The notes below the pieces were generated by a model. It made no database searches and was not told the origin of the DNA. It saw only the letters and a program-made list of their open reading frames with translations. From contig NC_033639.1 of assembly GCF_001540865.1 (NCBI RefSeq), forward strand, positions 5,644,288 through 5,708,287: a DNA stretch of 64,000 bases, in the 5' to 3' direction. The position numbers were made by a program, and so were the translations under genes. This document shows, one piece after another, positions 1-13,400 of the stretch. Positions within the stretch are counted from its first letter, which is position 1, and the number at the start of each line of letters is the position of its first letter. This DNA comes from Ananas comosus (Eukaryota; Streptophyta; Magnoliopsida; Poales; Bromeliaceae).

Positions 1-700
1 TCAACGGAATCAATGACTCGAAAATCGCTTTCCTCCGGCGTCTTAAAATTCCACTTAGAATCAAAATTTTCATGTGGCTTGCTGCATGATATAGAATCCT
101 TACAGCAGACTTCCTCCCCAAGAGAAGCTATCACGGCCCCTCTATCTGTGTTCTCTGCTGCAAGGACGTTGAGACCCTGGACCATTTGTTCTTCCTCTAT
201 CTGTACGCCAGGTCGCTTTGGAATCAACTGCTCCGCCTCCCCCCTGTTGGCTCAGCAATTAACGTCCGGTTACTCTGGTGAGTTAGCCAATCGTTGGAGT
301 AGAGCTCGGAAGCCACTTTCGGGACAATTCAAGGCCTACTTCGACCTCCTTTTTACTGCTTCTTGCTGGGAGTTATGGAATGAGCGGAATAAGAGATTGT
401 TTGACGATCAGCTCAAACAGAGTGATTTTCTGGGCTGAAACATACTTTGCACGGTGCAATTGTGGAAAGGCATCGCTCGGGACTTGACTCTAAGACTGCA
501 ACTTGGGCATCAGCTACGTGTTTGCGTCATCATTTTGGTTTCCTAATCTGCTTTAAGCTTAGTTGGGCATATTTGGCTTCTCTCCTGTTTTGTTCTGATC
601 TTCTTTCGTTTTGTTTCACCTGTTGATGTAGGCGAGTAGGCTTTCTTTAGCCGACGCCAACTCTGTTCTCTAAAATAGGGTATACCCCTGTTTAATCGAA
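1..700 (+). pseudogene. 3' end of a LINE (non-LTR retrotransposon) ORF2, with 3' tail
   Basis: Read across frames, bases 20-440 give the zinc-binding module found at the C-terminus of plant LINE ORF2 (zf-RVT type). A run like RRLKIPLRIKIFMWLAA is followed by CVLCCKDVETLDHLFF, with the spaced C-x2-C and H residues expected. A later WELWNERNKRLFDD also fits the end of such proteins. The reading shifts frame and hits stops, so this is a decayed 5'-truncated copy. The rest of the element lies outside the window. Bases 440-700 look like 3' UTR. It sits downstream of the transporter gene's 3' end. Family assignment is from motif recognition. Confidence 0.65.
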
Positions 701-2118
701 CTTTGCCAAAATGATTTGGCATATCACATTGGTTCTATAATCAAACAACCATCTAAGTTACAATCTATACAATTTATTTAAACTTAAATAATAAAACTTT
801 TATTTATCAACTAGAACTGTCAAAATTGGTTGTTTATATTTCATATGACGTAACAAGGTTTACTGCAAACTTATTTTCATAAAATTTTATATACAATTTC
901 ATCGATCAGCGGTACTTTTGAAACCTATTTGAGACAGTAGCAAAGTGTGAGTTTCAAAGTAAACAACCTTTTATGCAAAGGAATAACCGAGATAGAAAAT
1001 ATGTGCAAGGAGGGATTTCGTAATTTAACCCTTTTGTTTTTGTTATCTTTAATCCATTTCATTATTTTTGTTTAAGTGCTGCTTTGTTTTCTAAGTTAGC
1101 TGTCGAATTTCACTTTCCACTTTCTAATTTTGAGAACACGAAACCCTGTTTGAACGTCAAAATAAGTTATCAAATGATAACTTAGTCAGCACTAATATTT
1201 TATTTTATGATTAAAAGCAAAGAGTTTAATTTTTTGCTTCTTAAAAAGTCTTGATATCTATAATTTGATAAGACATCATATTTCATCTATGGAGTGATTT
1301 ATCTTCTTCAAAGATACTAATTTTGAATACTGAATGTGATATCTACTTAAGATATTTGAATTATATATTTTATAAATAAATTAAAAAATATGTGAAATAA
1401 AATGATATAGGGCCTTAAAAAATTAACTTCATTATTTCCAGTTTTAGCCCATTACATGCAACTAAGATATGTGCATATATTATAACATAAATGTATAATT
1501 TTAATATATTTTCGCTCATATTTATACAGAAAAAGATTCAAGGTTTAAAATTAAGCATGTCGTTACCGAGTCAAGCGGGTTCGCGGATCAAATAAACAGG
1601 TTAAATAGTCCAATTCAAGTCCAAATTCATTTAAAGCTAAATTTAAGCCTGCTAATTTCGTGCAAAAAAAAAAAATTGATAAGTTGAAAATAAAAATCTT
1701 ATATGAACAGAGTAAGATATACCTCTACTGGAGTTGAACTATGAATTGTTTTCGTCCAACTACTCTAATGAATTTTAATTTTGATACCTCACCTTTTATA
1801 ATTTATTTGATTTGAACATGTAAGACAAGGTGTAGGTTGAGTAGTCGAATAAGAACGGATCATAATTCAAGCAAGTGCCATACATAAGGACCCTTGATAT
1901 ACTGGAATTTCCTTCACCATTTTACGGCAAATAGTTTACCTAATGTTTCAAATCAAAATGTAATGAAGGAGACAGGAAACAAGAATCACAGCATAGACAA
2001 GGAGATAGTTTACACCACTGTTATCAGACAAACTGAAAATCAAGATTGAATTGGCTAATGCATCTTATGTGAACAGTTAGTTGATCATAAGAAAGAACAA
2101 TTGAATGTCATCTTCGCA
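701..2118. other. AT-rich intergenic DNA
   Basis: No coding frame, structural RNA or complete transposon is recognisable here. The last few hundred bases before 2118 are the expected 3' UTR and polyadenylation region of the minus-strand transporter gene, but I cannot place the cleavage site. Confidence 0.5.
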
Positions 2119-5100
2119 TCATTCGCTCTCCTTTTCCGGTCCAAAATACACACAAGTACAAACTGATGCAACTATGACCAGACACCCAAGGAGTTTATCA
2201 AATGAAGGTTCTGCGCCCAAGAATGTCATGCTCCACAGTTGCGATAAGAGAACCTGAAACACAAAAGCATCAGGAGAAACCTTCCGAAGCAGTCCAAATC
2301 GAATTAAGTTTTCAAGAGAAGCATTTGAAACTGCGATGCTGAAGATGCATTCTAGTCAGCACAAAGTCAAAATAACAATGGGTAAATTACAAAAGAAGAA
2401 AAAATCCTCGCATGTTAACCTGTGTCTCAATCACCCTCCGATACACCGGAAAATTGCGACGGTTTCAATTCTGCATTTTACCACTATCTCAAATGTTCTC
2501 AAGATGATTGGATGCAAAACTTCAGGAGATGATGGATGATGTTTGTTATATGTAATAAGACTCTTTTCGTCCGGTTGAGACATCAAACTGACGTAATATG
2601 CAAAGTCATTCGAGTAAGTTTTGCATCCGAATCCAACACTGATCCCAAATTTTGGGGCCTACTTCAAAATTTGTTGTCAACCAAATTGACTCTCTACCGC
2701 ACTTTGCTTTGAAGCAGCTTGTGTACAGATCAGTAGGATACACTTACAAAAGCCAAACAAACTGCCCCTATACCATCCCAGCTGGTGATGGATCTTTCAT
2801 TTTAATCTTGTACTGAAAGTAATCTCTCTCACTCTCTTGATTGAAAAAGTAGGGTCGATAAGGTAAAAGAAAGACAAGGATGTTAACCAAAGGACAAGCT
2901 ATAGAAAATATTAATCACACATTCTATTCATAGATGACCCATGGCAATTCCTTGCAGTTTGGAACACATCAAACACATAGGCTTGAAATATAAGTCGATT
3001 ACCCTACATAATGAGAGTTTTGAATATGACTCAATTTTTCAATTCAAAAAGCTTAAGCCTTAGGCATTTGGAGTTGTTCACGAAATGGAAAGTTCAAGAA
3101 AAATTAATCACGTATTACTAACAAACTGTATAATGTTTCACCTTCTACACAGCACATTCTGGATATTATTGGAAGTGATGTGGATTTCGGGTGATTTCAT
3201 ACCTACGTGCTTTATAGGGGATTGATCTGCGGCATGAGCAGGACATATTGCAAGCTACTGCACAATGCTAATGTGCATTTTATACAACAAAAGGAAAAGT
3301 CAGTGTTTTCTGTTGAAGTTAGATTTTCCTTTATAGTTATATCAGATCACAGTTAGATTTTGCTTTATAGTTATATCAGATCACTGACCTTCAAGTATAA
3401 AATGTTCGTTAGTTTACCAATTCTCTCAAGCTGGAGCCCTCGTGCTGATAGGGTCTGCAGAAAGAACCATACATTAGAAAGGCCTTCCTCTGTAGTATAA
3501 ACCATAGAATATAAGGAACACTGGAACACTAAAAGCTAGCAAATCAAGGAAAGCCAAGTTTTGATATTAAAGGAAATAAAAAATACCTCAGCAAAAAAGG
3601 CTAGAATTCCAAGGACAATCATGAGAAGAAAAGTGAAAAAACTAGGCACCTGAAATTCCTGCAAAGCAAATGGCAAAGTCAAAGTATTAGCTCCCATACA
3701 GAGAAGAAAAGGTAAAGAAGAAGGTTAATTTCAGACACACAAATGAAAAAAGTTTATTTGCAAGGTGTATTCACATTATCGTTGTGTTTTTGCCTTCCTT
3801 TTTTTTTCTTTTTGTTTTGTTTCTGTTTTTCTTTCCAAGGACGAATTCTTTGAAGAGGAGATTAGGAATCTCTATCTTTCAAGGTTGCCAGACAGGCCAG
3901 TCAATGGGTTAGGAACAGGCAATCAAGCTGTTGATGCAGAACCTTGACTTTATTTGTAGTTCTGTTATGGAAAATTCGAGTGCTGGTTTAGTAAAAGATC
4001 TAGGGCTGGCATTCGATCTACAATCACATGAGATATCCCGATCAGTAACCTTAGTATCAAATTTCTTTTATTTAGGAAAGTTAAACTTTCTCTTTTCACA
4101 TAAAAGTGAAGAAAAATGGAGGAACAATCTTAAGTCTTAACCAAGTTTCTTTGTGCTGTATGTGCCACTTAGCTTATTCTGAGGTGCAAGAAGCCCTTTG
4201 CTGTTCAATGTCGAGCTGTGCCACTTGGTGCTGCCCAGCACATGAGATGTGCGACTTGGTGCAGTTCAACCAAAAATTGCCCGTATTTGAAAGGTTGAAC
4301 TAACCAAATCAGTTCGATCCAAATTTTCTCAGGCCTCAGATTTTGAGATCCAGCCAAGACTGGAGAACTGATTGCTACCCAGCCTATAAAAGACCAATTC
4401 AGTTCTGACAGGTCGAGTGGCTCATGTATTTTTGGCTTTGGCCTAAACAGTGCATGCCAGCGTGCCGATATTCTACATGATAAGTATTGCTGCACCTTGC
4501 AGCACCAACCGTAGATTGATCAAGGCATGCTGCGATTAAACCCTTGCGCTCAACTGAGCCTACTCTACATGGGTTATGAATATGTTATTATGGCACTCGA
4601 TTTTCAGGAAGTCTTGATATTGAGACATGGTAGTAAATGCAATTAAAAGGAAAAGGAAATGAAATCTACTAAAATATACAATAAAAAAAATAGTTATTCC
4701 TAGCAACTTACGTGTGTGCTCTTAGTCATTCAAGCAACAGCCAAGAGAAGACTTTGCGGGGTAAGTCTTCAAAGTGCTCCATAGTAGAAGAAATTAGTGT
4801 TACAGATTTAATGCTGGCATATTTCGTGATGGTCGAGTAAGAGTCTTGAAGAGTTCAAGGCATGATGAGTGAGTTCGAAGACTCGAAGACCCGAAGACAT
4901 GGAACTGGTTTTTCGCACTGGTATTTCGGAACCTGAACCTGTGTTCCAGAACATGATACTTCTCAAAGTTTCAGTTTTCGGATCTACATTGCATATTCCG
5001 GAACCTCGATAGATTTTTCCATGATAGTTTACTATTCATGATGCAGTGTTGCAGAACCAACTTTTGTGTTCTGGAACCATGTTTCCAAACCAGAAATTAC

Positions 5101-7399
5101 AATTCTAATCCGACTTGTGTGTGATCCAAAGCTATAAATATATATCCAAGGGTTCTCAAAGGAGGTAATCTACATAGAATACACCTAAGAGCAACCCTAG
5201 AGGCTTTAGATCTGTTCTAAACTCTTTTCTTCCAAAAAGACTCTTCTTAATCAATTCTCGGAGCTTTAATTTAATGTCAGCATAGAGATTGATCCGGTCA
5301 TTGCTTAGAGACTTCTTCAACGGTGCTTTCATAATCCTCTAAGCAAGGAATGTCCATCAACATTTCTTCTTACTCCGGACGAATGTACGTCGTGGATTCA
5401 GCGTGTCGTGGATTTGACATGTTGAAGACATTTCGTAGATTCAAGACTTGTTGCTCGTAGATTGAGTGGCGTTCGTGGATTCGAACGTGGACGAGAAGCT
5501 GTTGGTGTCGCGAGATCCAGAGTAAGATTAAAGATAGATTGAGTCTGTAGAGTCGGTACACCTTATTCTTTCTTTCTTAGTTGATCGTTTATCGCATGAT
5601 CGGTCTCATGGGTTTTTACTCCAAGTTGGAGATATTTCTACGTTAAAAGCTCAGTGTGATTTTTACTTTTTCGCATTTACTTTTTATTTGTCAAGTTTTC
5701 TTGTTTCAGCGTGTTTCATCTATTCACCCCCCTCTAGGTGCTATTGTTACCAATTAGATTTTAGGATTCCATAACTTACAATTAGTAGTTTTGTACTAGA
5801 AATAGAGACACGTGACACAAGTTCCAATCTACACCTTATTGTAAGCATCAATTAAAATAACAAAAATGGGAATAATGCTACCTTATCGACATTGTATATG
5901 AATGAAATATTATAATTCTTGAATTTGATGACAACCGTCAGATCAATACCTGGAAAGTATAAGCACAAAATAGTGAGAGAGGACAAGCTAGGATCCCAAA
6001 AGAAAGCACTGTATACCTGCAAAAAGGAAACCAAGAGTGTTCATTCCACTTGCTTCCAGTAGTGCTTATCCAACCCTTGTTAATCTCAATCATACACACT
6101 GTTCTAATATCTAAGCCACATTCCTGTCAATCTCAATGATAAATTTGAAGAGACCGGTCCATAAGAATGATAAAATTTGATGAGTGCACAAAAGATTTCT
6201 TAAACTTGAGCCAACTTATGTCAATTTAATGAGACCAGGCAGCACAGTAGTAGGCCATGGTGCACTGAAAATGTCTCTACTCTTAGAATCACGCTGTTTC
6301 TAAGTTTACAACCAAAGAGCACCATAATTATAAAGCTATAAGACACAAAGACAAACAATGAGATCTTGCAGGTGTAATAGTTGTTAAGCACAATTTATTC
6401 CCACAAAAAAACCAACCCAGATTATCATTGCATGTCAATGATTGATCAAGCTTAACAGTTTCACCTTATGAAGCACAGATCCAGAGGCACAATACCAATC
6501 ATCTATATCTATATGACCCATTATGTATTTTATTTCTTTCTTTCATGTCTCTCTTTCACATGTACATTTCAAAGATCAAGAGAGTATTAACATTTACTTG
6601 CAATAGAATAGTTGTTGTAAAATCATTAAATTTCAAATAATGAATATACAATACGGCCAATGTGGTCATTCAACACACCGAGGTGACAATTAAAGCAAAA
6701 TAAATTCTTTTATCTTGTCAAGACGTAGTGTTGCCTTGTAAGGTGGTTGAATTGAAGTTATCTCACTAAAATCATCAAAACTGCTAAATTATAGTCGAAT
6801 TTGTTGTAATATTTTTACTATGAATTGTTATTCCACTGCTTAATATAAGTGCTATTGTGCTTTAAAGTGAATTAAAGGAAAAGAAACAGGCTCTTCTATA
6901 GAAATTGCTCAATCACAGAAGCATAAATCTTTCTGATAAAGCCAAATAGGTCTCATGTGAGCGTATCCTTAACCTTTGTAGGAAACTATCTTAAATTGTT
7001 TGAGTGACTTTGATGCAGGACATATCCAGAAAGCCATAATTTATCTTGCTAGTGATAAGCCCAAATTTTATATAGAGCCGAATTTTAAAAAATTTTTGAA
7101 AATTTCAGAAAAATTTTGAAAAGATTAGAGAATAAGGATTAAACGAAAAATAAGAAAGAAATAACAAGAAGGAATAGATAAAGTAAAGTGAGAACCTTAA
7201 GAAAGATAGATGTTCGCCGGCACACACAGCAAAAGTAAGAAAATACCATGACCACAATCAAAACGTGAAATCCAAACTTTGTTTCATCATAACTCGTCTC
7301 CAAAATTACAAGCCCCAGGCTATACTCATAGCTATCAAAACATAATTCTAATCTAAAACAAATCCCATGATTTTAGAGATTTTTCTAATCCAAAAATAT

Positions 7400-7437
<38 letters not shown>

Positions 7438-10400
7438 TACACCACATCCTTAATTTTTAGGGATTTATTTCACAAGATAAATTCTAAAAATCTAAAAACA
7501 ATCGGCCAAATAAACTAACAAAAATAATAATTTCGAAAATTAGAAAAAAGATAAAATCTAAACAACTCAATCAAATCTAATACAAAAATGGACTCGAATA
7601 AATAAATGATGACTCAAATGAATCCTATCCGAATCCGAACTTTGCATCATTCGCTTCCACTACGCAGGATCTCATCCCTGAGATCATGATAATAATAGGA
7701 GATATATCAAATCTTACGGAGGATAAAGTGGATAATCCAACGCCCACATCTTGAACAATCTTCATTAGCACCATCTCGGTCACAACTTTTGTTTGAGACT
7801 CGACTAATAGAAGAGGGGCCTTCGGTGGTGGTATTGGTGGTAGAATAACAGGGGCCGCAATAATCTGTTTAGATAGCTCTAAAGTTGGTAGGGTTGACGA
7901 AGGTGGTGAAGAATCAGACATGATTGGAGTTGGTCGCATCCACTTTGTAAGTGTAAGTTATGTTGACAAATTCATGACTTATTGTGTGCTGAGTTGATAG
8001 TGTCTTTCAGTTGTTGAAGTTGTTGTTTAATGTACTCAGACAACCATGGGCACAGTTGAGTAAAATATGGAGATAACCACACACCCGAATTCAAAATCAG
8101 GTAAAAGCATGCATGCATTTTCATATTAGTTAATTTTCTGCGTGCATTAACGTGTGTGTAGGTTTTGTACTGATTTGAAGAATGTGTTCTCCACAACTGT
8201 GAATAACAAATGCTTTGGACTATTCTAGAGAGACTTAAGTGCTTACTGGAAAGTTGTTTCAACTTGGGTGAAAAAGCTTAACATTTAACAATAACCCCAG
8301 CGCGTGGTTACTTATGGACTAACCCATTTATGCCCTCCCCCATAAATAGGTTTTTTTCTCCTAGGGCAAGCCAGATTGCTATGTACTATTCTGGGGCATG
8401 CTTTTCTAAAATCCTTGATTCCTTTCCCCAAAATAGGTGTTCAGCTCACTAGAGAAGAAAATCCATGCATTTCCTAGATTTTAAATTTTGGCTCTCTTTC
8501 TCTACACACCTATCCTATATCTCTAATCATCTGGTTAGCTACATTATAGTAGAGATTATGAAACATTCCACTGCATCTCTCCATGCACTGCCTGAGGATT
8601 CGGGTGCTTGGAGGCTCGTGGAGGTGGGCGGCCATGGATTGGAGTGCCTGTGGATGCCGGGGAGGCTCTAGACTGAGTCGTGCGCGAATTGCATGTGACT
8701 CTACTCCGGCGTGCCATAGAGGAGTTGTGGTCCGTGGATGTGCATCTGTAGTCACCATTGGACTACTGTGATGTAGGTAGGGGTGAAAATGGTTGAATAC
8801 GGTCGGATTTTGACAAAACCATATCTGCATCCATATTTTTTTTCGGATGCGGATATATGCCGGATGCTAAATTTCCGTTACCATATCTACTTAAAACGGA
8901 TTTGGATTTAGATATGAGTCAGATTTATATTCGGATATTATTCGAATAATAAAATATACTAATATGCAGAGTTCGGCTACTATACTTTTATGAGTATAGA
9001 GCCTCTTGTACTCATAAGTTTTTGGCCGTTTGATCTATCCTTTAATTATTTTCACCCGTTAGATTATACTATTCAAGCAACCACCTACTCAACCCTAGGG
9101 GCCCCACTATCAACCTAACCGTAACCACTCTCACCCTAACCGCACATTTTTTCATTTGAACGGCCGAAAAGTTATGAGTACAAAGGGCTCTATACTCATA
9201 TGAGTATAGTAGCCCCAGCCCTAATATGCATATATAAAGATGAACTAAAATTAGAGCGAATAAAACACAATACAATTAAAGGTTTACGCTCATATAAATT
9301 TCGTATACATATATTTTGTTCAATAAAATTTAATATTTTAACAAATATAAATGCAATTTTAACATGAAATTTATAGTAAAATAAATGAAGAACATGATAG
9401 AAACCACTTTATTCCACTACAATATATATTAGCATCCTTCTTATCTCTTAGGGGCAAAAACGGTATAATACGGTCGGATTTTTAATGGAATCATATTGGC
9501 ATCCTTATTATTTTATTTATTTTGAATTCGAATTCATATATGGTTATGCGTCGAATGCTAAATTTTGACATCCATATTCGCATCCTATAGAATCCAGTGT
9601 CGGATTCAATCGGAGTTTATCCTAACCAATTTCAACCCTAGATGTCGGCTTAGAGTTTTTACCACCCTGTAACTCTAATTTTGCCCTAGTGAAGTTGTTT
9701 CCATGGTCCCGTGGTTTTTCTCCCCTGGATAGGGTTTTCCACATAAAAGTTGTGCACCTTATTTACTGTTTCAATTTTGTACTTATTGCTGTAATTTTTG
9801 TGCTTGTGTTTGATTGAGGTTTCTGTGAGTCTTGGATTGTATCTTTATGACTGCTGTTGGATTCCTTATGTTCTTGCTTATTTTCTGCATAGTAGCACAA
9901 AAACTGCACACTAAGTATTTGATAAAATGTTTCAGCTGATTATCTTGTTGTTTTTGCTCAATTCCTACATCATTCTATAAAAACTACACACTAGGTGCTT
10001 GATAAATTGCCACAACTGGTTTGCTTACTGCTTGTAAACATTTTCTGCATTATAGTTGGTACACTAGATACCATGTGTCTCTTCCTAAAAGAGAACTATC
10101 TTTGTCAAGCACCTATTCACTCCCCTCTAGGTGCTAGATTGCTTATAGATCTTGTCACTAGGTAGATCCACACTTCTTTTTCGGACATATAAGACTTCGG
10201 CTTCCTGACCCATAGCATATCGAATGTCATTATCGTGAAAGATGTACCTATTCTCGTCCACGGCTAGAAAAACAATTTTTTGCCTCACACCATGGTTGTC
10301 TAAGTATTATGTCACACCGCTCTATATCAACCACAACAAATACAATCTCTTCTTTGTATTCATCTTGCATTGTGAGCATGCCGGATTTGATGTATTTGGA

Positions 10401-13400
10401 TTCGATAGTAGTGTCATCATAAGACACAAGAAAAGAAGAAAAATAACAGTACGGAATTTTTTTGAAATAAGAATATGAAAAAACCAAATATCAATTTGTA
10501 CATGACAAGGAACCCCATCAAATCTCATAGAAGTTCGAAAAGAAGAAGTAAGAGGAATAAAATCCATGATCAAAAAATTTAAAGAACGATTTTGAAAATA
10601 CTTTTGGACCGATTTTTGCTCTAATACAAAAACTGATGCCATAATTTATCTTGCTAGTGATGAACACAAATTTTGTATAAAACAGAATTTTAGAATTTTT
10701 TAGAAAACTTCAGAATAATTTTGAAAAGATTGGAGAATAAAGATTAAACGAAGAATAAGAAAGAAATAAAGGAGAAGGAATAGATGAAGAAAAGAGAAGA
10801 GAGAACGTTAAGAAAGATAGATGTTCGCAGGCGCATATGGCAAAAGGAAGAAGTACTATGAACGCGGTGAAAACACAAAATCCAAATTTTATTTCATCAT
10901 AACTCGTTTCCGAATTACAAGTCATAGGCTGCTATAGCCGTCAAAACATAATTCTAATCTAAAACAAATCCCACAATTTTAGGGATCTTTCTAATGTGAA
11001 TATATCTAAAAAGCAATCCTATACCATATCCTTAATTTTCAGGGATTTTTTTCACACGATAAATCCTAAATATCTAAAAACAATCACCCAAATAAATTAA
11101 CAAAAATAATAATTACGAAAATTAGAAAAAAATGTAAACAACTCAATCAAACCTAATAGAAAAATTGACTCAAATAAATAAAAGATGACTCAACCGAATC
11201 CTATTTGAATCCAACTCTGCATTAGACATTTTGCTCCCTTCAAACCAATAGTGTTTCCTAGCCTAACATTTATTTCCAAAGCCATTAGAAGAATGTCTAA
11301 CTGAACAAACCAATCTTTAATTGTCCTAATCTCGATTGTCCAGCACGAAAAAATAACGGCGCCAGTCATCTTATTCTCCTAATTATTGCCGGTCACTATT
11401 GTGCTTTGTGTAATGCCCATTTATTAAGTTTTTCATGCCAAAGCATCTATATTTTCTTTATTACCTGAACTTCTAATTAGAACTGCTCTGAAAGAAATCA
11501 ATAATCTGTTGCACAAAGTAACAGAATTTTCCATATCACATAGAATTAGAAGTTGTAGGTCAATGGTAAATAGAAAATAAGGCAAATGAACATGTAGAAG
11601 AGTACCAGCTCTGATCGGCATATGCATATAAGGAAATAATGATACAAACATAGAAGCAAAAGTGAAGGCACAGCACCGGCTACTAGTAACTACTATCAAA
11701 AACAAATCAAAGGCAGATAGATCAATATATGCACTAAATTAAGGCCGTTAATGAAACAAACCAATTTAAACATTTGACTAAGTTGAAAAAAAAAAATGCA
11801 ATTCCTTGCTTCCCATTAATTTGATAGGGAAACAAGACCCATATGCCACTGTTTAATAAGTTCTGATAAGATATAAAATTACAAAAGATAAAAAGGTTTA
11901 GTATCATACACGGGTTGATTAGTTGCCTTAGCAGCAGCTCGTACCAAGCAGTAGCTAATTCCACCAAGTGTTGATGAAAATATACCAGCAAATATTGGAA
12001 ATATCTTATTTCTTGTACTCAGAAATAAGGTATTGCTTGCCTGACCAGGTTCATCTAGACTCCCTGCACGAATTCCAAACCAATATTTTGGAGGAGAAAA
12101 AAGAAAAAGGCAACTATCAGTACTATAATAACACAGATTTTTGACAGTGTTGTATAAAAACTAACAAGCTTTACTAAGTCCGTCGGCCTGAAGCAAATAT
12201 AGTCATTAGGGTCATTAAGCTGGATTTTTCACCGTAAATGAAAGCTACTTTGAAACCAGTACAAATTGCCAGACCAGGTCTCACCCTAAACCCTAAAGCA
12301 TAAAGCATAAACAACAGGAGATAATATATTATTCTTATATTTCTATCAAATTTCTAACAAAAATTTGACAGATAGGGCGAAATAATAAACTTCTCACAGT
12401 TCAAGTAGGTATTAGTCAATTATTAAATGATAGAAGTGTGAGAACTGTTTGGAAGTATCTATAAACAAAAGTCACAAAATGTAAGTAGATAATAGCATTC
12501 CTAACAAAATTCAACTACTTATTTCCCTCCGTTGTTTGAAGAACAAGCAGATTATTTCAGCTGTCAAAATTGCTAAATTTGAGACTACGCGATTTTTAGG
12601 TAAAGTGATGAGCAAAAGAACACGAATTTTTGGCTTATAGAAAGTTCAAATCCTTCAGTTCATGTCTAACAATAAGGAATGATAATTAGAATGCCCTAGC
12701 ATCAAATTGAGATTGAAGTACTAATGCCTTGGGGCTTTTACAGGCACACATGACTCTCTCACTACGCCGTAGGATTCATCAACAGGGATATAAATGGACC
12801 CCAGCCAGACAATGCTCATTAGCAACCACCTTTTCAATGTTCTATAAGATCAACTCATAATGTCCATATCACATCCTGACAGTATTTATGTTCTAATATG
12901 ATAATGACATTAACATAAGTCTGTATTCTCACCAATTTATCTGCATTGGAAAAGAGATAAAAGTAGAACTATAGAGTTCAACACTCAAAACATAACTCGA
13001 GGAGGTAAGCTAGTAGAATCATTTTTTTAAAAAAAGGCTTTGAAATATAAGAAATAATTAAGTAAAAAAGTAATCCTAGTGCAAATTACCATCAATCAAG
13101 TAAATCACTAGATATGTCATGTACATACCTGTCACAAATAGCATTGGTTGAAAAATGAATAGAAGACCAAGGAAGCTGCAAGCCAAACCTAATTAATTCA
13201 TGAGATAAACAAGCATGTTTATGTACTATAAAAACAGTTAACTGAATAAAAACATACATAAACAAGGTAGTCATTTTAGTGATTTAATTCTATAGCTGAT
13301 GCAGGATTACTTCATGGTTGACGCACGACAAACAAGGAGTTCCCCGATTTCCTTTGCACAGGGATTATGGTGGTGCTTTGTGCTTAAGATCAAGGTTTAA

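Noticed and set aside
3765..4303. Three short plus-strand frames
   Set aside because: They lie in intron 7, lack similarity to any family and overlap in different frames.
11433..11705. Hydrophobic minus-strand frame with FTFASMFVSLFPYMHM as a transporter exon
   Set aside because: Exon 6 (11910-12063) joins in phase to 5950-6016, which matches the family far better; using this block breaks phase and adds no family similarity.
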